Source of the DNA: Scolanthus callimorphus
Taxonomy: Eukaryota > Cnidaria > Anthozoa > Actiniaria > Edwardsiidae
NCBI GenBank assembly: GCA_033964015.1
Contig: CM066913.1
Span: 26,996,790-27,060,789 of the forward strand
DNA length: 64,000 nucleotides
Direction: 5' to 3'
Shown: one piece after another, positions 22,601 to 37,600 of the stretch
Numbering within the stretch: the first letter of the stretch is position 1
Layout: every line of letters starts with the position of its first letter
Position numbers and translations under genes: made by a program
Notes under the pieces: model-generated
Databases searched by the model: none
What the model saw: the letters and a program-made list of their open reading frames with translations, nothing else
What the model was told of the DNA's origin: nothing

Positions 22601-25600
22601 TTTTCTGTTGGTGAAACTCTTTCAAAGTATTTAAAACTCTTTCAAATGTCAAGAATAAGCTCTGCGAAACAGCGACACGGCAGGGTAGGAGCGCCCAGAC
22701 CCCCTCCCGTTTCACGTCCGTTTGCAGTCCCTTCAACCCTCTTATTTTGTCAAAATAAACAGCCTAAGATTTTATCGAAAATAGTAACATTAAAAGGCGC
22801 AACTATTCTAAGCAATGCTTTTTCTAATCTTTACAGGTCCTTGTGAGTTTATATTTTCAGATTACAACAAAGCGCGCGGAAACACTACTTTATAAATAAG
22901 TAATTCTCAGACATGATACTCTCGGACACTCAGGGACAAAAATAGCTGAGACTCTTTCTTACTGTACACGAAAAATAGAGAATTCGTTAAAACTCACTTT
23001 AAACATGCTCAGCCCCCTCCCCCCTCTTCAATGTTGGAGGACACTGATTGGTCTGGAAACAACATTGATGTGGGGGAGGGGGGGAGGTGGCGAAGGGCTC
23101 TGCAAAAGGGATTTTGTACGTGTTTAAAGCCGTTATTTTACTTTAATCGTAATTTGCCTAGGGGGTCTCAGCTATTTTGTCCCTGAGTGTCTGAAAGCAA
23201 TAGTAAGCTGTATCTCATCGAAACAAGGGAATTGAGGAGCAAAATTGGTCTTATTTGAAAGATCTCGAGAAGCTGAACGTGTTACATAGTCAATTATCCT
23301 CGTCAATTGCAGTGCTAATTAATGACGTCATGAAATAGATATTTTGGAATTAGGCGCACGCTTGAGATATGGGCAAGTAGACGGCCATATCGCCAGAAAA
23401 GCGAGCATATGTGAAGTATTTGAAACATGATTGAGGATTTAGCGTTTCCAAAATATCAACAATACTTGGGCTTCCGAGAGCATCTATTTTTAAATAGTAA
23501 AAGAGCCTTCGGATGCCTGCAAAAGGCCAAAAAAGGAAGGTGAAGGAAAACAGCGGGAGCGCCCGAAGAAGTCTCTAAAACGAACGAGGGGTTGATACTA
23601 TGACAAATTTGAGAGGCAAAGGCCGAGGAAGGCAAAACTGTGACAAGGAGATTGCTACTACCAATACTTCTATAAAATAACATTGTTTTCTTACGATCAC
23701 ATTTGCAGTGCAATTTTTAGAACATTAATAGAAGCGAATTTGCATTTCCGGTTCTATGTTGTCACTTCCGGTTTGGAATTGCCCGTTACTCGGTTGGGAA
23801 AACTTCCAATTTGCATGTTATAAATCACTTAGAACTTTTTAAAATTATTCCTATATAAATCACAATCTCTTTTGACAGCACATTATCTCATTTCGAGCAA
23901 TGGGATAGCCAGATATTAATTTTCAAACGAGTAACCACGAGTAACCAAACAGTCTAAAAGAACTGACTCAATCATTATTTTTCTATCATCGTGGTTACTC
24001 GTGGTTACTCGTTGAAATAAGAGATTTCCTTGCCCTATCCTACTATTTTAGAGACTAAATGGAATATGAGAATAGCCTATAGGATTTACTGTTCGGGAAA
24101 CTCTTTTCAAGTCTTTAAAACTCTTTCATGATATTTCTATCATCGTGGTTACTCGTGGTTACTCGTTGAAATGAGACATTTCTTTGTCCTATCCTACTAT
24201 TTTAGAGACTAAATGGAACATGAGAATAGCCTATTGGATTTTCTGTTGGTGAAACTCTTTCAAAGTATTTAAAACTCTTTCAAATGTCAAGAATAAGCTC
24301 TGCGAAACAGCGACACGGCAGGGTAGGAGCGCCCAGACCCCCTCCCGTTTCACGTCCGTTTGCAGTCCCTTCAACCCTCTTATTTTGTCAAAATAAACAG
24401 CCTAAGATTTTATCGAAAATAGTAACATTAAAAGGCGCAACTATTCTAAGCAATGCTTTTTCTAATCTTTACAGGTCCTTGTGAGTTTATATTTTCAGAT
24501 TACAACAAAGCGCGCGGAAACACTACTTTATAAATAAGTAATTCTCAGACATGATACTCTCGGACACTCAGGGACAAAAATAGCTGAGACTCTTTCTTAC
24601 TGTACACGAAAAATAGAGAATTCGTTAAAACTCACTTTAAACATGCTCAGCCCCCTCCCCCCTCTTCAATGTTGGAGGACACTGATTGGTCTGGAAACAA
24701 CATTGATGTGGGGGAGGGGGGGAGGTGGCGAAGGGCTCTGCAAAAGGGATTTTGTACGTGTTTAAAGCCGTTATTTTACTTTAATCGTAATTTGCCTAGG
24801 GGGTCTCAGCTATTTTGTCCCTGAGTGTCTGAAAGCAATAGTAAGCTGTATCTCATCGAAACAAGGGAATTGAGGAGCAAAATTGGTCTTATTTGAAAGA
24901 TCTCGAGAAGCTGAACGTGTTACATAGTCAATTATCCTCGTCAATTGCAGTGCTAATTAATGACGTCATGAAATAGATATTTTGGAATTAGGCGCACGCT
25001 TGAGATATGGGCAAGTAGACGGCCATATCGCCAGAAAAGCGAGCATATGTGAAGTATTTGAAACATGATTGAGGATTTAGCGTTTCCAAAATATCAACAA
25101 TACTTGGGCTTCCGAGAGCATCTATTTTTAAATAGTAAAAGAGCCTTCGGATGCCTGCAAAAGGCCAAAAAAGGAAGGTGAAGGAAAACAGCGGGAGCGC
25201 CCGAAGAAGTCTCTAAAACGAACGAGGGGTTGATACTATGACAAATTTGAGAGGCAAAGGCCGAGGAAGGCAAAACTGTGACAAGGAGATTGCTACTACC
25301 AATACTTCTATAAAATAACATTGTTTTCTTACGATCACATTTGCAGTGCAATTTTTAGAACATTAATAGAAGCGAATTTGCATTTCCGGTTCTATGTTGT
25401 CACTTCCGGTTTGGAATTGCCCGTTACTCGGTTGGGAAAACTTCCAATTTGCATGTTATAAATCACTTAGAACTTTTTAAAATTATTCCTATATAAATCA
25501 CAATCTCTTTTGACAGCACATTATCTCATTTCGAGCAATGGGATAGCCAGATATTAATTTTCAAACGAGTAACCACGAGTAACCAAACAGTCTAAAAGAA

Positions 25601-28600
25601 CTGACTCAATCATTATTTTTCTATCATCGTGGTTACTCGTGGTTACTCGTTGAAATAAGAGATTTCCTTGCCCTATCCTACTATTTTAGAGACTAAATGG
25701 AATATGAGAATAGCCTATAGGATTTACTGTTCGGGAAACTCTTTTCAAGTCTTTAAAACTCTTTCATGATATTTCTATCATCGTGGTTACTCGTGGTTAC
25801 TCGTTGAAATGAGACATTTCTTTGTCCTATCCTACTATTTTAGAGACTAAATGGAACATGAGAATAGCCTATTGGATTTTCTGTTGGTGAAACTCTTTCA
25901 AAGTATTTAAAACTCTTTCAAATGTCAAGAATAAGCTCTGCGAAACAGCGACACGGCAGGGTAGGAGCGCCCAGACCCCCTCCCGTTTCACGTCCGTTTG
26001 CAGTCCCTTCAACCCTCTTATTTTGTCAAAATAAACAGCCTAAGATTTTATCGAAAATAGTAACATTAAAAGGCGCAACTATTCTAAGCAATGCTTTTTC
26101 TAATCTTTACAGGTCCTTGTGAGTTTATATTTTCAGATTACAACAAAGCGCGCGGAAACACTACTTTATAAATAAGTAATTCTCAGACATGATACTCTCG
26201 GACACTCAGGGACAAAAATAGCTGAGACTCTTTCTTACTGTACACGAAAAATAGAGAATTCGTTAAAACTCACTTTAAACATGCTCAGCCCCCTCCCCCC
26301 TCTTCAATGTTGGAGGACACTGATTGGTCTGGAAACAACATTGATGTGGGGGAGGGGGGGAGGTGGCGAAGGGCTCTGCAAAAGGGATTTTGTACGTGTT
26401 TAAAGCCGTTATTTTACTTTAATCGTAATTTGCCTAGGGGGTCTCAGCTATTTTGTCCCTGAGTGTCTGAAAGCAATAGTAAGCTGTATCTCATCGAAAC
26501 AAGGGAATTGAGGAGCAAAATTGGTCTTATTTGAAAGATCTCGAGAAGCTGAACGTGTTACATAGTCAATTATCCTCGTCAATTGCAGTGCTAATTAATG
26601 ACGTCATGAAATAGATATTTTGGAATTAGGCGCACGCTTGAGATATGGGCAAGTAGACGGCCATATCGCCAGAAAAGCGAGCATATGTGAAGTATTTGAA
26701 ACATGATTGAGGATTTAGCGTTTCCAAAATATCAACAATACTTGGGCTTCCGAGAGCATCTATTTTTAAATAGTAAAAGAGCCTTCGGATGCCTGCAAAA
26801 GGCCAAAAAAGGAAGGTGAAGGAAAACAGCGGGAGCGCCCGAAGAAGTCTCTAAAACGAACGAGGGGTTGATACTATGACAAATTTGAGAGGCAAAGGCC
26901 GAGGAAGGCAAAACTGTGACAAGGAGATTGCTACTACCAATACTTCTATAAAATAACATTGTTTTCTTACGATCACATTTGCAGTGCAATTTTTAGAACA
27001 TTAATAGAAGCGAATTTGCATTTCCGGTTCTATGTTGTCACTTCCGGTTTGGAATTGCCCGTTACTCGGTTGGGAAAACTTCCAATTTGCATGTTATAAA
27101 TCACTTAGAACTTTTTAAAATTATTCCTATATAAATCACAATCTCTTTTGACAGCACATTATCTCATTTCGAGCAATGGGATAGCCAGATATTAATTTTC
27201 AAACGAGTAACCACGAGTAACCAAACAGTCTAAAAGAACTGACTCAATCATTATTTTTCTATCATCGTGGTTACTCGTGGTTACTCGTTGAAATAAGAGA
27301 TTTCCTTGCCCTATCCTACTATTTTAGAGACTAAATGGAATATGAGAATAGCCTATAGGATTTACTGTTCGGGAAACTCTTTTCAAGTCTTTAAAACTCT
27401 TTCATGATATTTCTATCATCGTGGTTACTCGTGGTTACTCGTTGAAATGAGACATTTCTTTGTCCTATCCTACTATTTTAGAGACTAAATGGAACATGAG
27501 AATAGCCTATTGGATTTTCTGTTGGTGAAACTCTTTCAAAGTATTTAAAACTCTTTCAAATGTCAAGAATAAGCTCTGCGAAACAGCGACACGGCAGGGT
27601 AGGAGCGCCCAGACCCCCTCCCGTTTCACGTCCGTTTGCAGTCCCTTCAACCCTCTTATTTTGTCAAAATAAACAGCCTAAGATTTTATCGAAAATAGTA
27701 ACATTAAAAGGCGCAACTATTCTAAGCAATGCTTTTTCTAATCTTTACAGGTCCTTGTGAGTTTATATTTTCAGATTACAACAAAGCGCGCGGAAACACT
27801 ACTTTATAAATAAGTAATTCTCAGACATGATACTCTCGGACACTCAGGGACAAAAATAGCTGAGACTCTTTCTTACTGTACACGAAAAATAGAGAATTCG
27901 TTAAAACTCACTTTAAACATGCTCAGCCCCCTCCCCCCTCTTCAATGTTGGAGGACACTGATTGGTCTGGAAACAACATTGATGTGGGGGAGGGGGGGAG
28001 GTGGCGAAGGGCTCTGCAAAAGGGATTTTGTACGTGTTTAAAGCCGTTATTTTACTTTAATCGTAATTTGCCTAGGGGGTCTCAGCTATTTTGTCCCTGA
28101 GTGTCTGAAAGCAATAGTAAGCTGTATCTCATCGAAACAAGGGAATTGAGGAGCAAAATTGGTCTTATTTGAAAGATCTCGAGAAGCTGAACGTGTTACA
28201 TAGTCAATTATCCTCGTCAATTGCAGTGCTAATTAATGACGTCATGAAATAGATATTTTGGAATTAGGCGCACGCTTGAGATATGGGCAAGTAGACGGCC
28301 ATATCGCCAGAAAAGCGAGCATATGTGAAGTATTTGAAACATGATTGAGGATTTAGCGTTTCCAAAATATCAACAATACTTGGGCTTCCGAGAGCATCTA
28401 TTTTTAAATAGTAAAAGAGCCTTCGGATGCCTGCAAAAGGCCAAAAAAGGAAGGTGAAGGAAAACAGCGGGAGCGCCCGAAGAAGTCTCTAAAACGAACG
28501 AGGGGTTGATACTATGACAAATTTGAGAGGCAAAGGCCGAGGAAGGCAAAACTGTGACAAGGAGATTGCTACTACCAATACTTCTATAAAATAACATTGT

Positions 28601-31600
28601 TTTCTTACGATCACATTTGCAGTGCAATTTTTAGAACATTAATAGAAGCGAATTTGCATTTCCGGTTCTATGTTGTCACTTCCGGTTTGGAATTGCCCGT
28701 TACTCGGTTGGGAAAACTTCCAATTTGCATGTTATAAATCACTTAGAACTTTTTAAAATTATTCCTATATAAATCACAATCTCTTTTGACAGCACATTAT
28801 CTCATTTCGAGCAATGGGATAGCCAGATATTAATTTTCAAACGAGTAACCACGAGTAACCAAACAGTCTAAAAGAACTGACTCAATCATTATTTTTCTAT
28901 CATCGTGGTTACTCGTGGTTACTCGTTGAAATAAGAGATTTCCTTGCCCTATCCTACTATTTTAGAGACTAAATGGAATATGAGAATAGCCTATAGGATT
29001 TACTGTTCGGGAAACTCTTTTCAAGTCTTTAAAACTCTTTCATGATATTTCTATCATCGTGGTTACTCGTGGTTACTCGTTGAAATGAGACATTTCTTTG
29101 TCCTATCCTACTATTTTAGAGACTAAATGGAACATGAGAATAGCCTATTGGATTTTCTGTTGGTGAAACTCTTTCAAAGTATTTAAAACTCTTTCAAATG
29201 TCAAGAATAAGCTCTGCGAAACAGCGACACGGCAGGGTAGGAGCGCCCAGACCCCCTCCCGTTTCACGTCCGTTTGCAGTCCCTTCAACCCTCTTATTTT
29301 GTCAAAATAAACAGCCTAAGATTTTATCGAAAATAGTAACATTAAAAGGCGCAACTATTCTAAGCAATGCTTTTTCTAATCTTTACAGGTCCTTGTGAGT
29401 TTATATTTTCAGATTACAACAAAGCGCGCGGAAACACTACTTTATAAATAAGTAATTCTCAGACATGATACTCTCGGACACTCAGGGACAAAAATAGCTG
29501 AGACTCTTTCTTACTGTACACGAAAAATAGAGAATTCGTTAAAACTCACTTTAAACATGCTCAGCCCCCTCCCCCCTCTTCAATGTTGGAGGACACTGAT
29601 TGGTCTGGAAACAACATTGATGTGGGGGAGGGGGGGAGGTGGCGAAGGGCTCTGCAAAAGGGATTTTGTACGTGTTTAAAGCCGTTATTTTACTTTAATC
29701 GTAATTTGCCTAGGGGGTCTCAGCTATTTTGTCCCTGAGTGTCTGAAAGCAATAGTAAGCTGTATCTCATCGAAACAAGGGAATTGAGGAGCAAAATTGG
29801 TCTTATTTGAAAGATCTCGAGAAGCTGAACGTGTTACATAGTCAATTATCCTCGTCAATTGCAGTGCTAATTAATGACGTCATGAAATAGATATTTTGGA
29901 ATTAGGCGCACGCTTGAGATATGGGCAAGTAGACGGCCATATCGCCAGAAAAGCGAGCATATGTGAAGTATTTGAAACATGATTGAGGATTTAGCGTTTC
30001 CAAAATATCAACAATACTTGGGCTTCCGAGAGCATCTATTTTTAAATAGTAAAAGAGCCTTCGGATGCCTGCAAAAGGCCAAAAAAGGAAGGTGAAGGAA
30101 AACAGCGGGAGCGCCCGAAGAAGTCTCTAAAACGAACGAGGGGTTGATACTATGACAAATTTGAGAGGCAAAGGCCGAGGAAGGCAAAACTGTGACAAGG
30201 AGATTGCTACTACCAATACTTCTATAAAATAACATTGTTTTCTTACGATCACATTTGCAGTGCAATTTTTAGAACATTAATAGAAGCGAATTTGCATTTC
30301 CGGTTCTATGTTGTCACTTCCGGTTTGGAATTGCCCGTTACTCGGTTGGGAAAACTTCCAATTTGCATGTTATAAATCACTTAGAACTTTTTAAAATTAT
30401 TCCTATATAAATCACAATCTCTTTTGACAGCACATTATCTCATTTCGAGCAATGGGATAGCCAGATATTAATTTTCAAACGAGTAACCACGAGTAACCAA
30501 ACAGTCTAAAAGAACTGACTCAATCATTATTTTTCTATCATCGTGGTTACTCGTGGTTACTCGTTGAAATAAGAGATTTCCTTGCCCTATCCTACTATTT
30601 TAGAGACTAAATGGAATATGAGAATAGCCTATAGGATTTACTGTTCGGGAAACTCTTTTCAAGTCTTTAAAACTCTTTCATGATATTTCTATCATCGTGG
30701 TTACTCGTGGTTACTCGTTGAAATGAGACATTTCTTTGTCCTATCCTACTATTTTAGAGACTAAATGGAACATGAGAATAGCCTATTGGATTTTCTGTTG
30801 GTGAAACTCTTTCAAAGTATTTAAAACTCTTTCAAATGTCAAGAATAAGCTCTGCGAAACAGCGACACGGCAGGGTAGGAGCGCCCAGACCCCCTCCCGT
30901 TTCACGTCCGTTTGCAGTCCCTTCAACCCTCTTATTTTGTCAAAATAAACAGCCTAAGATTTTATCGAAAATAGTAACATTAAAAGGCGCAACTATTCTA
31001 AGCAATGCTTTTTCTAATCTTTACAGGTCCTTGTGAGTTTATATTTTCAGATTACAACAAAGCGCGCGGAAACACTACTTTATAAATAAGTAATTCTCAG
31101 ACATGATACTCTCGGACACTCAGGGACAAAAATAGCTGAGACTCTTTCTTACTGTACACGAAAAATAGAGAATTCGTTAAAACTCACTTTAAACATGCTC
31201 AGCCCCCTCCCCCCTCTTCAATGTTGGAGGACACTGATTGGTCTGGAAACAACATTGATGTGGGGGAGGGGGGGAGGTGGCGAAGGGCTCTGCAAAAGGG
31301 ATTTTGTACGTGTTTAAAGCCGTTATTTTACTTTAATCGTAATTTGCCTAGGGGGTCTCAGCTATTTTGTCCCTGAGTGTCTGAAAGCAATAGTAAGCTG
31401 TATCTCATCGAAACAAGGGAATTGAGGAGCAAAATTGGTCTTATTTGAAAGATCTCGAGAAGCTGAACGTGTTACATAGTCAATTATCCTCGTCAATTGC
31501 AGTGCTAATTAATGACGTCATGAAATAGATATTTTGGAATTAGGCGCACGCTTGAGATATGGGCAAGTAGACGGCCATATCGCCAGAAAAGCGAGCATAT

Positions 31601-34600
31601 GTGAAGTATTTGAAACATGATTGAGGATTTAGCGTTTCCAAAATATCAACAATACTTGGGCTTCCGAGAGCATCTATTTTTAAATAGTAAAAGAGCCTTC
31701 GGATGCCTGCAAAAGGCCAAAAAAGGAAGGTGAAGGAAAACAGCGGGAGCGCCCGAAGAAGTCTCTAAAACGAACGAGGGGTTGATACTATGACAAATTT
31801 GAGAGGCAAAGGCCGAGGAAGGCAAAACTGTGACAAGGAGATTGCTACTACCAATACTTCTATAAAATAACATTGTTTTCTTACGATCACATTTGCAGTG
31901 CAATTTTTAGAACATTAATAGAAGCGAATTTGCATTTCCGGTTCTATGTTGTCACTTCCGGTTTGGAATTGCCCGTTACTCGGTTGGGAAAACTTCCAAT
32001 TTGCATGTTATAAATCACTTAGAACTTTTTAAAATTATTCCTATATAAATCACAATCTCTTTTGACAGCACATTATCTCATTTCGAGCAATGGGATAGCC
32101 AGATATTAATTTTCAAACGAGTAACCACGAGTAACCAAACAGTCTAAAAGAACTGACTCAATCATTATTTTTCTATCATCGTGGTTACTCGTGGTTACTC
32201 GTTGAAATAAGAGATTTCCTTGCCCTATCCTACTATTTTAGAGACTAAATGGAATATGAGAATAGCCTATAGGATTTACTGTTCGGGAAACTCTTTTCAA
32301 GTCTTTAAAACTCTTTCATGATATTTCTATCATCGTGGTTACTCGTGGTTACTCGTTGAAATGAGACATTTCTTTGTCCTATCCTACTATTTTAGAGACT
32401 AAATGGAACATGAGAATAGCCTATTGGATTTTCTGTTGGTGAAACTCTTTCAAAGTATTTAAAACTCTTTCAAATGTCAAGAATAAGCTCTGCGAAACAG
32501 CGACACGGCAGGGTAGGAGCGCCCAGACCCCCTCCCGTTTCACGTCCGTTTGCAGTCCCTTCAACCCTCTTATTTTGTCAAAATAAACAGCCTAAGATTT
32601 TATCGAAAATAGTAACATTAAAAGGCGCAACTATTCTAAGCAATGCTTTTTCTAATCTTTACAGGTCCTTGTGAGTTTATATTTTCAGATTACAACAAAG
32701 CGCGCGGAAACACTACTTTATAAATAAGTAATTCTCAGACATGATACTCTCGGACACTCAGGGACAAAAATAGCTGAGACTCTTTCTTACTGTACACGAA
32801 AAATAGAGAATTCGTTAAAACTCACTTTAAACATGCTCAGCCCCCTCCCCCCTCTTCAATGTTGGAGGACACTGATTGGTCTGGAAACAACATTGATGTG
32901 GGGGAGGGGGGGAGGTGGCGAAGGGCTCTGCAAAAGGGATTTTGTACGTGTTTAAAGCCGTTATTTTACTTTAATCGTAATTTGCCTAGGGGGTCTCAGC
33001 TATTTTGTCCCTGAGTGTCTGAAAGCAATAGTAAGCTGTATCTCATCGAAACAAGGGAATTGAGGAGCAAAATTGGTCTTATTTGAAAGATCTCGAGAAG
33101 CTGAACGTGTTACATAGTCAATTATCCTCGTCAATTGCAGTGCTAATTAATGACGTCATGAAATAGATATTTTGGAATTAGGCGCACGCTTGAGATATGG
33201 GCAAGTAGACGGCCATATCGCCAGAAAAGCGAGCATATGTGAAGTATTTGAAACATGATTGAGGATTTAGCGTTTCCAAAATATCAACAATACTTGGGCT
33301 TCCGAGAGCATCTATTTTTAAATAGTAAAAGAGCCTTCGGATGCCTGCAAAAGGCCAAAAAAGGAAGGTGAAGGAAAACAGCGGGAGCGCCCGAAGAAGT
33401 CTCTAAAACGAACGAGGGGTTGATACTATGACAAATTTGAGAGGCAAAGGCCGAGGAAGGCAAAACTGTGACAAGGAGATTGCTACTACCAATACTTCTA
33501 TAAAATAACATTGTTTTCTTACGATCACATTTGCAGTGCAATTTTTAGAACATTAATAGAAGCGAATTTGCATTTCCGGTTCTATGTTGTCACTTCCGGT
33601 TTGGAATTGCCCGTTACTCGGTTGGGAAAACTTCCAATTTGCATGTTATAAATCACTTAGAACTTTTTAAAATTATTCCTATATAAATCACAATCTCTTT
33701 TGACAGCACATTATCTCATTTCGAGCAATGGGATAGCCAGATATTAATTTTCAAACGAGTAACCACGAGTAACCAAACAGTCTAAAAGAACTGACTCAAT
33801 CATTATTTTTCTATCATCGTGGTTACTCGTGGTTACTCGTTGAAATAAGAGATTTCCTTGCCCTATCCTACTATTTTAGAGACTAAATGGAATATGAGAA
33901 TAGCCTATAGGATTTACTGTTCGGGAAACTCTTTTCAAGTCTTTAAAACTCTTTCATGATATTTCTATCATCGTGGTTACTCGTGGTTACTCGTTGAAAT
34001 GAGACATTTCTTTGTCCTATCCTACTATTTTAGAGACTAAATGGAACATGAGAATAGCCTATTGGATTTTCTGTTGGTGAAACTCTTTCAAAGTATTTAA
34101 AACTCTTTCAAATGTCAAGAATAAGCTCTGCGAAACAGCGACACGGCAGGGTAGGAGCGCCCAGACCCCCTCCCGTTTCACGTCCGTTTGCAGTCCCTTC
34201 AACCCTCTTATTTTGTCAAAATAAACAGCCTAAGATTTTATCGAAAATAGTAACATTAAAAGGCGCAACTATTCTAAGCAATGCTTTTTCTAATCTTTAC
34301 AGGTCCTTGTGAGTTTATATTTTCAGATTACAACAAAGCGCGCGGAAACACTACTTTATAAATAAGTAATTCTCAGACATGATACTCTCGGACACTCAGG
34401 GACAAAAATAGCTGAGACTCTTTCTTACTGTACACGAAAAATAGAGAATTCGTTAAAACTCACTTTAAACATGCTCAGCCCCCTCCCCCCTCTTCAATGT
34501 TGGAGGACACTGATTGGTCTGGAAACAACATTGATGTGGGGGAGGGGGGGAGGTGGCGAAGGGCTCTGCAAAAGGGATTTTGTACGTGTTTAAAGCCGTT

Positions 34601-37600
34601 ATTTTACTTTAATCGTAATTTGCCTAGGGGGTCTCAGCTATTTTGTCCCTGAGTGTCTGAAAGCAATAGTAAGCTGTATCTCATCGAAACAAGGGAATTG
34701 AGGAGCAAAATTGGTCTTATTTGAAAGATCTCGAGAAGCTGAACGTGTTACATAGTCAATTATCCTCGTCAATTGCAGTGCTAATTAATGACGTCATGAA
34801 ATAGATATTTTGGAATTAGGCGCACGCTTGAGATATGGGCAAGTAGACGGCCATATCGCCAGAAAAGCGAGCATATGTGAAGTATTTGAAACATGATTGA
34901 GGATTTAGCGTTTCCAAAATATCAACAATACTTGGGCTTCCGAGAGCATCTATTTTTAAATAGTAAAAGAGCCTTCGGATGCCTGCAAAAGGCCAAAAAA
35001 GGAAGGTGAAGGAAAACAGCGGGAGCGCCCGAAGAAGTCTCTAAAACGAACGAGGGGTTGATACTATGACAAATTTGAGAGGCAAAGGCCGAGGAAGGCA
35101 AAACTGTGACAAGGAGATTGCTACTACCAATACTTCTATAAAATAACATTGTTTTCTTACGATCACATTTGCAGTGCAATTTTTAGAACATTAATAGAAG
35201 CGAATTTGCATTTCCGGTTCTATGTTGTCACTTCCGGTTTGGAATTGCCCGTTACTCGGTTGGGAAAACTTCCAATTTGCATGTTATAAATCACTTAGAA
35301 CTTTTTAAAATTATTCCTATATAAATCACAATCTCTTTTGACAGCACATTATCTCATTTCGAGCAATGGGATAGCCAGATATTAATTTTCAAACGAGTAA
35401 CCACGAGTAACCAAACAGTCTAAAAGAACTGACTCAATCATTATTTTTCTATCATCGTGGTTACTCGTGGTTACTCGTTGAAATAAGAGATTTCCTTGCC
35501 CTATCCTACTATTTTAGAGACTAAATGGAATATGAGAATAGCCTATAGGATTTACTGTTCGGGAAACTCTTTTCAAGTCTTTAAAACTCTTTCATGATAT
35601 TTCTATCATCGTGGTTACTCGTGGTTACTCGTTGAAATGAGACATTTCTTTGTCCTATCCTACTATTTTAGAGACTAAATGGAACATGAGAATAGCCTAT
35701 TGGATTTTCTGTTGGTGAAACTCTTTCAAAGTATTTAAAACTCTTTCAAATGTCAAGAATAAGCTCTGCGAAACAGCGACACGGCAGGGTAGGAGCGCCC
35801 AGACCCCCTCCCGTTTCACGTCCGTTTGCAGTCCCTTCAACCCTCTTATTTTGTCAAAATAAACAGCCTAAGATTTTATCGAAAATAGTAACATTAAAAG
35901 GCGCAACTATTCTAAGCAATGCTTTTTCTAATCTTTACAGGTCCTTGTGAGTTTATATTTTCAGATTACAACAAAGCGCGCGGAAACACTACTTTATAAA
36001 TAAGTAATTCTCAGACATGATACTCTCGGACACTCAGGGACAAAAATAGCTGAGACTCTTTCTTACTGTACACGAAAAATAGAGAATTCGTTAAAACTCA
36101 CTTTAAACATGCTCAGCCCCCTCCCCCCTCTTCAATGTTGGAGGACACTGATTGGTCTGGAAACAACATTGATGTGGGGGAGGGGGGGAGGTGGCGAAGG
36201 GCTCTGCAAAAGGGATTTTGTACGTGTTTAAAGCCGTTATTTTACTTTAATCGTAATTTGCCTAGGGGGTCTCAGCTATTTTGTCCCTGAGTGTCTGAAA
36301 GCAATAGTAAGCTGTATCTCATCGAAACAAGGGAATTGAGGAGCAAAATTGGTCTTATTTGAAAGATCTCGAGAAGCTGAACGTGTTACATAGTCAATTA
36401 TCCTCGTCAATTGCAGTGCTAATTAATGACGTCATGAAATAGATATTTTGGAATTAGGCGCACGCTTGAGATATGGGCAAGTAGACGGCCATATCGCCAG
36501 AAAAGCGAGCATATGTGAAGTATTTGAAACATGATTGAGGATTTAGCGTTTCCAAAATATCAACAATACTTGGGCTTCCGAGAGCATCTATTTTTAAATA
36601 GTAAAAGAGCCTTCGGATGCCTGCAAAAGGCCAAAAAAGGAAGGTGAAGGAAAACAGCGGGAGCGCCCGAAGAAGTCTCTAAAACGAACGAGGGGTTGAT
36701 ACTATGACAAATTTGAGAGGCAAAGGCCGAGGAAGGCAAAACTGTGACAAGGAGATTGCTACTACCAATACTTCTATAAAATAACATTGTTTTCTTACGA
36801 TCACATTTGCAGTGCAATTTTTAGAACATTAATAGAAGCGAATTTGCATTTCCGGTTCTATGTTGTCACTTCCGGTTTGGAATTGCCCGTTACTCGGTTG
36901 GGAAAACTTCCAATTTGCATGTTATAAATCACTTAGAACTTTTTAAAATTATTCCTATATAAATCACAATCTCTTTTGACAGCACATTATCTCATTTCGA
37001 GCAATGGGATAGCCAGATATTAATTTTCAAACGAGTAACCACGAGTAACCAAACAGTCTAAAAGAACTGACTCAATCATTATTTTTCTATCATCGTGGTT
37101 ACTCGTGGTTACTCGTTGAAATAAGAGATTTCCTTGCCCTATCCTACTATTTTAGAGACTAAATGGAATATGAGAATAGCCTATAGGATTTACTGTTCGG
37201 GAAACTCTTTTCAAGTCTTTAAAACTCTTTCATGATATTTCTATCATCGTGGTTACTCGTGGTTACTCGTTGAAATGAGACATTTCTTTGTCCTATCCTA
37301 CTATTTTAGAGACTAAATGGAACATGAGAATAGCCTATTGGATTTTCTGTTGGTGAAACTCTTTCAAAGTATTTAAAACTCTTTCAAATGTCAAGAATAA
37401 GCTCTGCGAAACAGCGACACGGCAGGGTAGGAGCGCCCAGACCCCCTCCCGTTTCACGTCCGTTTGCAGTCCCTTCAACCCTCTTATTTTGTCAAAATAA
37501 ACAGCCTAAGATTTTATCGAAAATAGTAACATTAAAAGGCGCAACTATTCTAAGCAATGCTTTTTCTAATCTTTACAGGTCCTTGTGAGTTTATATTTTC